Assembly: GCA_003023565.1 (NCBI GenBank)
Contig: PXSA01000037.1
Coordinates: forward strand, 153,525 to 196,295
Origin: Halobacteriales archaeon QS_9_68_17
GTDB taxonomy: Archaea; Halobacteriota; Halobacteria; Halobacteriales; Natronoarchaeaceae
DNA: 42,771 nucleotides
Direction: 5' to 3'
The position numbers were made by a program, and so were the translations under genes. The notes beneath the pieces were generated by a model. It was not told where the DNA came from, did not search any database, and saw nothing but the letters and a program-made list of their open reading frames with translations. Positions 37,894 through 42,771 of the stretch are shown piece by piece (positions within the stretch are counted from its first letter, which is position 1; the number at the start of each line of letters is the position of its first letter).

Positions 37894-38873
37894 CCCGTGT
37901 CGTCTGCTACGGCGGCAAAGGCGGCGTGGGCAAGACCACCTGCGCCGCGGCGACGGCGCTCGCCCTCGCGGACCGCGGGGAGCGCGTCCTCGTCGTCTCG
38001 ACCGACCCCGCGCACTCGCTTGGCGACTCCCTCGGCGTCGATGTCGGCGACGAGGTGCGCGAACTGCCCGATGTCCAGCCGGGGCTCCACGCCGTCGAGG
38101 TCGGCCCCGAGCGGGGGCAGGCCGCCTACCGCCGCGTCGTCGAGGCGCTGGCCGCGGAGTTCCGGTCCGCGGGCCTGCGGATGGACGAGGAGGACATGGA
38201 GGCGCTGTTCGGCGCGGGCGTGCTCCCGGGCGGCGACGAGGCGGCCGCGCTGGACCTGCTCGCGGAGTACGCCGTGGACGCCGACGGGAGCGGAAACGGC
38301 GGATCCGACGGCTCGGCGGACGCCCGCGAGTTCGACGCCGTCGTCCTCGACACCGCGCCGACGGGCCACACGCTCCGCCTGCTCGACCTGCCGGACGTGC
38401 TCGACGCTTCGCTCACCGCCGCCGGAGAGCTCCGCGGGCAGGTGAGCCGGATGGTCGACTCCGCGCGGAGCGTGGTGTTCGGTCCCGCGGCGTTTCTCGG
38501 CGGCGACCACGAGGACGACATCGATGACGTGCGGGCGCGCTTCGAGCGCGCCGGCGCGGCGCTCAGAGACCGCGACGAGACGGAGTTCAGGCCCGTTCTC
38601 ATCCCCGAGACAATGGCCATCGCGGAGACGGAGCGCCTCGTCGCGACGCTCGACGACGGCGGGGTGCCGGTCGGCCGCCTCGTCGCCAACCGCGTCCTCC
38701 GGGACACCGGGTGCGACTGCTCGCGCTGTCGGTCGCGGGAGGCGTTGCACGCGGAGCGCCTCGCGGAGGTCCGCGAGCGCTTCCCCGACCGCGAGGTCGT
38801 CGAACTGCCGGAACTGGAGGGGGAAGCGGGCGGTTCGGAGACGCTCCGCCACCTCGGTGGTCGGCTGGCGTAG
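37890..38873 (+). CDS. ArsA/Get3 (TRC40)-family ATPase
   Basis: 327 residues, single-domain. The deviant P-loop GGKGGVGKTT (residues 8-17) with its signature Lys, switch I TDPAHSLGDSLG, and the switch II/A-loop VLDTAPTGHTLRLLDLP are typical of the arsenite/tail-anchored protein ATPase family. A CxC-x-x-C cluster (GCDCSRC) near residue 275 parallels the zinc-binding CxxC that links Get3 dimers. Archaeal homologues are thought to target tail-anchored membrane proteins rather than pump arsenite; no arsenical gene is nearby. The hydrophobic, Gly-rich middle part (EDMEALFGAGVLPGGDEAAALDLL) matches the client-binding region. Its ATG overlaps the upstream small gene. Confidence 0.93.
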   Translation: MTRVVCYGGKGGVGKTTCAAATALALADRGERVLVVSTDPAHSLGDSLGVDVGDEVRELPDVQPGLHAVEVGPERGQAAYRRVVEALAAEFRSAGLRMDEEDMEALFGAGVLPGGDEAAALDLLAEYAVDADGSGNGGSDGSADAREFDAVVLDTAPTGHTLRLLDLPDVLDASLTAAGELRGQVSRMVDSARSVVFGPAAFLGGDHEDDIDDVRARFERAGAALRDRDETEFRPVLIPETMAIAETERLVATLDDGGVPVGRLVANRVLRDTGCDCSRCRSREALHAERLAEVRERFPDREVVELPELEGEAGGSETLRHLGGRLA

Positions 38874-38947
38874 CGGGCCGGGCCGGGCGACGCGTCGCCT
38901 GACGGCCGCGACCCGACGCTTTTCCCTCGCCGCGGGGTACCCCGCCC

Positions 38948-40060
38948 ATGACGCCCGCACTTCCGGACATCGACCGCTCCCGCGCGGGGTGGTGGCTGCT
39001 CACGCTCTCGCTCGCGGTGGCGTTCGCGTTCGTTCTCCACTCGCTCGTCGGGACGTTCGTCCTCGGCCTGTTCGTCTACTACGGGATGCGGCCGCTCGAC
39101 CGCCGGTTCAGGGAACACCTCGACCCGGGGTTATCGGCCGGTCTGACGCTCGTCGCGGTCGCGCTCCCGGTGTTAGTTCTCGTCGGATCGGTGGTCGTCG
39201 TCGCGGTGCAGGAACTCGGACCGAGCGGCGTGGACACCCTCGCCAGCGCCATGGAGACGTACGTGGGGATCGAACCGACGCAGAACCCCGTCGCCGAACT
39301 GGAGTCGCTCGCCGCGGACGCCGACACCGGCACGGCGATGGGGGTCGCCGCCACCGGCGCGGGGGCGCTTGCCTTCCTCGCCGACGGCCTCCTGCACGTG
39401 GTCATCGCGCTCGCCATCGCCTTCTCCCTCCTCCGGGACGACGACGGCATCCGGGCGTGGTTCCGGGACAACGTCGCCGACGAGGGGGACGCGCTGTTCG
39501 CGTACGTCACCGCCGTCGACCGAGACCTGGCGACCATCTACTTCGGCAACGTCCTGCTGATCGGTCTCGTCGCCGTGATGGCGACGGTCGTCTATCACGC
39601 CTACAACCTCGCCGCTCCGTCGTCGGTCGCCATCCCCGTTCCGACCGCGCTGGCGATGCTGACGGGGTTCGCCAGCCTGGTGCCGATCGTCGTCGGAAAG
39701 GTCGTCTACGTGCCGCTGACGGTCGCCCTCGCGGCGATGGCCGTCAGGACGGACCTGTCGCTGCTCGTCTACCCGGTCGCGCTGTTCGCCGTCTGTCTGG
39801 CCGTGCTGGACCTGGTCCCCATGACGTACCTGCTTCCCCGTATCGCCGGCCGGAAGACACACGTCGGCCTCGTGCTGCTCGCGTACGTGCTCGGACCGGT
39901 GTTGTTCGGCTGGTACGGCCTGTTCTTCGGCCCGCTGGTGCTGGTGCTCGGCATTCAGCTACTGCGGATCGGGTTCACGGAACTGATCCACGGGGACCCG
40001 GTCACGCCGAAAGTGCGGGCCGGCGAGTCCATCGGCGCGGAGCCGGAGACGGAGGACTGA
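38948..40060 (+). CDS. AI-2E family transporter (PerM/UPF0118)
   Basis: 370 residues with about eight transmembrane segments and the family's characteristic large soluble loop between helices 3 and 4 (VDTLASAMETYVGIEPTQNPV). The conserved second half is FGNVLLIGLVAVMATVVYHAYNLAAPSSVAIPVPTALAMLTGFASLVPIVVGKVVYVPLTV, followed by YLLPRIAGRKTHVGLVLLAYVLGPVLFGWYGLFFGPLVLVL. Members include the autoinducer-2 exporter TqsA and sodium/proton antiporters. In a haloarchaeon the second role (ion exchange) is the more plausible, but the substrate is not readable from sequence. Confidence 0.9.
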   Translation: MTPALPDIDRSRAGWWLLTLSLAVAFAFVLHSLVGTFVLGLFVYYGMRPLDRRFREHLDPGLSAGLTLVAVALPVLVLVGSVVVVAVQELGPSGVDTLASAMETYVGIEPTQNPVAELESLAADADTGTAMGVAATGAGALAFLADGLLHVVIALAIAFSLLRDDDGIRAWFRDNVADEGDALFAYVTAVDRDLATIYFGNVLLIGLVAVMATVVYHAYNLAAPSSVAIPVPTALAMLTGFASLVPIVVGKVVYVPLTVALAAMAVRTDLSLLVYPVALFAVCLAVLDLVPMTYLLPRIAGRKTHVGLVLLAYVLGPVLFGWYGLFFGPLVLVLGIQLLRIGFTELIHGDPVTPKVRAGESIGAEPETED

Positions 40061-40092
40061 CCGCGAGAGACCTCCGGGACCGCGTTCGGGCG

Positions 40093-40740
40093 TCAGTACC
40101 CCAGCCCCGCCAGCGTCCGGTCGAGTTCGTCGGCGTGGCGCTCGCCGAACGGCCACGCGTGGACCAGCGCGGGGGTCGGTGGCTCCCGGAGCAGTGACTC
40201 GAAGTCGGCCGCGGCGCTCCGCACGCGCTCGTGGAGGCCGGCGGGGAGTTCGCCGGCCGCCCGCGCGCCCTCGGCGGCGTGCGGGACGCGGTGGTCGCGG
40301 AACAACGCGGGCCACGAGTCTGTCCGGGGGTTGGGCTGGCGGACCGGTGAGCGTGTCGCGCTCGAACCCGAACGCGTCGGCCGTCGCGGCGTGGAGGTCG
40401 GCGAGGCGCTCCGCGGCGTCGCGTTCGGCCGCCGGCGAGAACGTCGACTCGCCCGAAACGCGCTCCAGCACGAGCAGGTCGTCGTCGCGTGGTACATCTC
40501 GGGTACGGGCAGGTGGGGCGCGAGCGCCCGGAGCATCGCCGCCTCGGCCGAGAGCGGCGTCTCGCCGGTGTTCGCCACGACGGGGTCGCGGTCGGCGCAC
40601 GCCGCGAGGGACACAGTCCCGATCGTCCCGCCGTCGAGTTCGGTCAGGTCGACGGGTTCCGCGTCGAACGGGTCGGCGAGACGGGAGCGGACTCCCTCGG
40701 ACCCGAGGACGCGGCCGGCGGTCGGACGTGCGTCGGTCAC
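40093..40740 (-). pseudogene. Frameshifted aminoglycoside phosphotransferase/fructosamine-kinase-like gene
   Basis: The N-terminal part reads well from ATG 40738-40740: VDLTELDGGTIGTVSLA (a Gly-rich nucleotide loop), then ETPLSAEAAMLRALAPHLPVPEMYHA. At about 40490 sense passes to another frame (DDLLVLERVSGESTFSPAAERDAAERLADLHAATADAFGFERDTLTG), and near 40330 it returns (AGELPAGLHERVRSAAADFESLLREPPTPALVHA). The HGDL-type catalytic loop and DP(A/D) Mg-site that should follow are missing: ALVHA is joined directly to WPFGERHADELDRTLAGLGY and a stop. Two frameshifts and a deletion of the catalytic core mean no kinase is made. Confidence 0.75.
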
Positions 40741-40943
40741 GGCGGTGGGGAGGAGCGCGGAGGGGCAAACGTCCGGCGGTTCGGCACCGACGGAACTCCC
40801 CGACTGGCTGTGCTACCGATTCGCATGGGATACGCGTGGAAGTACCACGCTCTCGTCCCGGTCGGGTTCCTCCACAGCCTGCTCGCTCGCTCCTTGCGGC
40901 CGGAGGTTCCACCTTGCATTACGCTGAACTGATCCGCTGCCGG
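40741..40943. other. Gap with possible repeated or relic coding sequence
   Basis: Either strand can be read across this stretch: plus, VLPIRMGYAWKYHALVPVGF then LHSLLARSLRPEVPPC; minus, SGRKERASRLWRNPTGTRAW then YFHAYPMRIGSTASRG. Neither has a credible start or domain. The same motifs feel familiar from many small unnamed ORFs in haloarchaeal genomes, which would suggest a dispersed non-coding repeat, but I cannot confirm this from the window alone. No other gene is seen here. Confidence 0.3.
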
Positions 40944-41675
40944 CTATTCTGAGACGACCTCGTTCCGGAGCGTCCCGATCCCCTCGTACCAGACCTCGAC
41001 GTCTTCGCCCGGTTCCACGAGGCCGGGGTTGGCCGGGCTACCGAACGCGACCACGTCGCCCGGCCGGAACGTGTACCGCTCGGAGAGGAAGGCGACCGTC
41101 TCCCGCGGCGGGAACAGCATCAGCTCCGTGTTCGCTTCCTGTCGCGATTCGCCGCCGACGCGGGTGGTCATATCGAGGGCCTCCGGGTCGACGTCGGTCT
41201 CGATCCACGGGCCGAGCGGCCCCGACTGGTCGAACGCCTTCCGCGCGGTGCGGCCCGGCTGGTCGAGCGCGTCGAGGTCGTTCACGACCGTGTAGCCACG
41301 GACCGCGTCGTCCACGTCCTCGGGCGCGAGGTCCGTACACCGCTCGTCGATGACGGCGGCCAGTTCGCCCGCGTAGGTCAGTTCGTCCGTCCACTCGGGG
41401 TACTCGACCGGCTCGCCCGGCGGGTGGACCGAGGCGGGCGGCTTGACGAACCAGTCGGGCTGGTCGGGGCGCTCGTAGTCCATCTGGTCGAGCGTCCCGG
41501 CGTAGTTGCGGCCGACGCAGTACATCGCGGACGGGTCGCAGGGCGGGAGGAGGTCCGCGTCCCCCTCGCCGCCGTGGGGGTCGACCGCGTACTCCCCGCC
41601 GTCCGCGCGAACGACGCCGTCGTCGTACTCCCCGGTCACCGCGCCGTCCTCGGTTCGAACGCGTGCGAGTCGCAT
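40944..41675 (-). CDS. Fumarylacetoacetate hydrolase (FAH)-family protein
   Basis: 243 residues, single FAH domain. Core sequence is MYCVGRNYAGTLDQM, WFVKPPASVHPPGEPVEYP, TYAGELAAVIDERC (metal-binding acid in the ELA motif; the first of the usual ExE pair is changed to Gly), YTVVNDLDALD (third metal acid), FDQSGPLGPWIETD and FRPGDVVAFGSPAN. Family members hydrolyse or decarboxylate 2-keto acids in aromatic degradation or act as acylpyruvases/oxaloacetate decarboxylases. The altered first acid makes the exact chemistry uncertain. It is a stand-alone gene, divergent from the ASCH-domain gene with 118 bases between the starts. Confidence 0.9.
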   Translation of the reverse strand: MRLARVRTEDGAVTGEYDDGVVRADGGEYAVDPHGGEGDADLLPPCDPSAMYCVGRNYAGTLDQMDYERPDQPDWFVKPPASVHPPGEPVEYPEWTDELTYAGELAAVIDERCTDLAPEDVDDAVRGYTVVNDLDALDQPGRTARKAFDQSGPLGPWIETDVDPEALDMTTRVGGESRQEANTELMLFPPRETVAFLSERYTFRPGDVVAFGSPANPGLVEPGEDVEVWYEGIGTLRNEVVSE

Positions 41676-41793
41676 GCCGCCGAGTTGGCGCGTCCGAGGG
41701 CAATGGTTTTCGGTTCCCGACGCGAGCGGCGTCGGACCGCCTCGCAGCGACGCGACCCCGCCAGTTTTGACGGGGGAGTCCTACGTCCCGACC

Positions 41794-42105
41794 ATGAGCG
41801 AGATAGACGCCGACGAACTACTCCCGAGCGAGCGAATGCGCACCGGCGCGGCCGAGGGCGACGTGACGCAGGTACACCGCGGCCACCGGTACGCCGACGA
41901 GAGCGATACGTTCGCCGTCGACGGCGAGTCGTTCGAGGTGGTCGAGGTGACCGAACGGACGCTCGGCGACCTGACCGACGAGGACGCGCGGAAGGAGGGG
42001 TTCGACGACGTAGAGGAGTACCGCCGGATGCTGAACCACGCCCACGAGCAGTTCGAGTGGCACGACGACAGCGAAGTCGTTCTTCACCGGTTCGAGCGGC
42101 GGTAG
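41794..42105 (+). CDS. ASCH-domain protein
   Basis: 103 residues from ATG 41794. A compact beta-barrel of the ASCH superfamily (PUA-like fold) is suggested by LLPSERMRTGAAEGDVTQVHRGHRYADESDTFAVDGESFEVVEVTERTLGDLTDEDARKEGF and EEYRRMLNHAHEQFEWHDDSEVVLHRFER. Related small proteins bind RNA or remove acyl groups from modified cytidines (YqfB-type amidohydrolases). In the latter group a Lys, Thr and Glu triad is needed, and these cannot be assigned with confidence here. It is followed on the other strand by a gene whose end overlaps by 22 bases. Confidence 0.85.
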   Translation: MSEIDADELLPSERMRTGAAEGDVTQVHRGHRYADESDTFAVDGESFEVVEVTERTLGDLTDEDARKEGFDDVEEYRRMLNHAHEQFEWHDDSEVVLHRFERR

Positions 42106-42320
42106 TCACCACCCGACGCGGTTCGGACGCTCTCCGTGGCCCCGCCGAGGGCTTCGGTCGCGCGCTCGGCGGGGAGTTCGTACTCGATCACCAGCGACGC
42201 GTCCGCGGGGGCGTGCTCGCCGAGCGGCGAGAGCACGGGCGGCAGGTCGAGCCCGCACGCGCCGGGGACGTCCACGAACGACCGACCGCGCGGGGACCGC
42301 GTCGTGGTAAACGATATCAC
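42084..42320 (-). CDS. Small hypothetical protein opposite aIF-1A
   Basis: About 78 residues if started at GTG 42318-42320; a second GTG lies further in, at VDVPGACG. The sequence FVDVPGACGLDLPPVLSPLGEH, then ASLVIEYELPAERATEALGGA, has nearly every third codon position G or C, so this frame rather than its neighbours is the coding one. No known domain, signal or membrane segment. It ends within the ASCH gene, a 22-base tail-to-tail overlap. If the AT-rich 42334-42340 element serves it, transcription would begin near the second GTG. An antisense reading into aIF-1A (to 42587) is not credible. Confidence 0.5.
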   Translation of the reverse strand: MISFTTTRSPRGRSFVDVPGACGLDLPPVLSPLGEHAPADASLVIEYELPAERATEALGGATESVRTASGGDYRRSNR

Positions 42321-42333
42321 ATCTCTCCGATGA

Positions 42334-42340
42334 CTTAAAT
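42334..42340. promoter_or_regulatory. TATA box of aIF-1A, possibly shared with the divergent small gene
   Basis: CTTAAAT (ATTTAAG on the other strand) is near-palindromic and lies 24-30 bases before the aIF-1A ATG. It is the only AT-rich element within TATA distance of both divergent starts. Archaeal TATA boxes are symmetric enough to fire in both directions when no BRE gives polarity. Confidence 0.5.
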
Positions 42341-42363
42341 GAGTGGAGACCATACATATAGCA

Positions 42364-42648
42364 ATGACCGAAGAATCCCAGCGAAAGAACCTCCGCATGC
42401 CCGACGACGACGAGCTGTTCGCCGTCGTCACCGAACACAACGGCGGTAACCACGTCCGCGTCCGCTGCGAGGACGGCAAGAACCGCATGGGTCGGATCCC
42501 CGGCCGCATGAAGTACCGGACCTGGATCAACGAGGACGACGTCGTGCTCGTGGAGCCGTGGGACTGGCAGGACGAGAAGGCCAACATCGAGTGGCGCTAC
42601 TCGGGCCAGGACGCCGACCAGCTTCGCCGCGAAGGCCACATCGACTAA
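42364..42648 (+). CDS. Translation initiation factor 1A (aIF-1A)
   Basis: 94 residues from ATG 42364. A longer frame to 42343 would start inside the promoter. It is an OB-fold protein homologous to bacterial IF1 and eukaryotic eIF1[74 protein letters not shown]. It binds the ribosomal A site during initiation and helps start-codon selection together with aIF1 and aIF2. The conserved basic RIPGRMK surface and the aromatic PWDWQ strand are intact. It appears to be a leaderless single gene, consistent with a constitutive housekeeping role. Confidence 0.97.
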   Translation: MTEESQRKNLRMPDDDELFAVVTEHNGGNHVRVRCEDGKNRMGRIPGRMKYRTWINEDDVVLVEPWDWQDEKANIEWRYSGQDADQLRREGHID

Positions 42649-42727
42649 TTCCGACTGTTCCTCGACGCTCCGCCGACGAGCGCCGCGTTCGGCGAGTTCG
42701 ACGCCGCGGCGAACGCCGACCGACGGC

Positions 42728-42771
42728 TCACCGTAGCCGGTCCAGCGTCCGCTCGACGAACGACCTGCCGG
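42728..42771 (-). CDS. Possible C-terminus of a gene entering from the right edge
   Basis: The minus strand ends with GRSFVERTLDRLR and TGA (42728-42730). The frame is open to the window edge and has the usual G/C third positions. Only 13 residues are visible, so neither reality nor identity can be settled. Confidence 0.3.
   Translation of the reverse strand, partial: GRSFVERTLDRLR

Noticed and set aside
38880..38947. GC-rich palindromes before the AI-2E family gene
   Set aside because: Short self-complementary strings (such as around CGACGCGTCG) are expected at this GC content; no promoter or conserved structure can be argued.
1..42771. CRISPR array, insertion sequence or prophage
   Set aside because: No regularly spaced repeats, no transposase or integrase motif and no capsid, terminase or portal-like protein was seen on either strand.

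Overview
The window comes from a high-GC halophilic archaeon (class Halobacteria). The evidence is strongly acidic proteins, leaderless genes with a TATA box about 25 bases upstream, haloarchaeal type IV pilins, a PGF-CTERM surface protein, a C50 carotenoid (bacterioruberin) cluster, aIF-1A and transcription factor S. The genus cannot be read from the sequence.

Layout. 1-1079: the 3' end of a KAS III-like gene, tRNA-Pro(GGG), and a second copy of the tRNA 3' end 130 bases downstream (probable old attachment site). 1080-2949: a tight four-gene type IV pilin operon on the minus strand. 3375-6547: KDPG aldolase, a broken regulator-like gene and ilvD. 6711-10418: a beta-RFAP synthase-like GHMP protein, a KaiC/RecA-like protein, a coiled-coil zinc-ribbon protein, an acidic metal-site protein, a 72-base folded element and TFS. 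10541-14114: PEP carboxylase, a duplicated stub of its 3' end, and a frameshifted lipoprotein gene. 14204-16698: a YkgJ-type cysteine-cluster protein, a small conserved protein, a ZIP transporter and an SDR. 16775-20936: crtD-lyeJ-cruF with crtB convergent, the route from phytoene and lycopene-type precursors to bacterioruberin. 21085-29544: stress proteins, a long Gly/Arg/Ser-rich disordered protein, a LOR/SDH (ornithine cyclodeaminase-type) protein, a PGF-CTERM protein, an FAD oxidoreductase, small membrane proteins and a YchF GTPase remnant. 29598-32421: a Tat-exported protein coupled to an alpha/beta hydrolase. 32522-37307: an aa3-type terminal oxidase locus in which subunits II, I and III lie in one uninterrupted frame, with subunit IV next to it. 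37555-42771: an ArsA/Get3 ATPase, an AI-2E-family permease, a decayed phosphotransferase, a FAH-family hydrolase, an ASCH-domain protein and aIF-1A.

A recurring theme is decay of accessory genes. At least six broken or frameshifted genes (a DUF7504-like gene, a lipoprotein, the disordered protein, a TM protein, the YchF copy and a phosphotransferase) lie among intact core genes. Several ancient duplications are also visible: the tRNA 3' end, the ppc 3' end and the tandem pilins. No CRISPR array, intact transposase, integrase or phage module was seen. The observations most worth following are the Cox II-I-III reading frame, the 57-base palindromic in-frame insertion in crtD, the disordered RG-rich protein and the tRNA-linked repeat.
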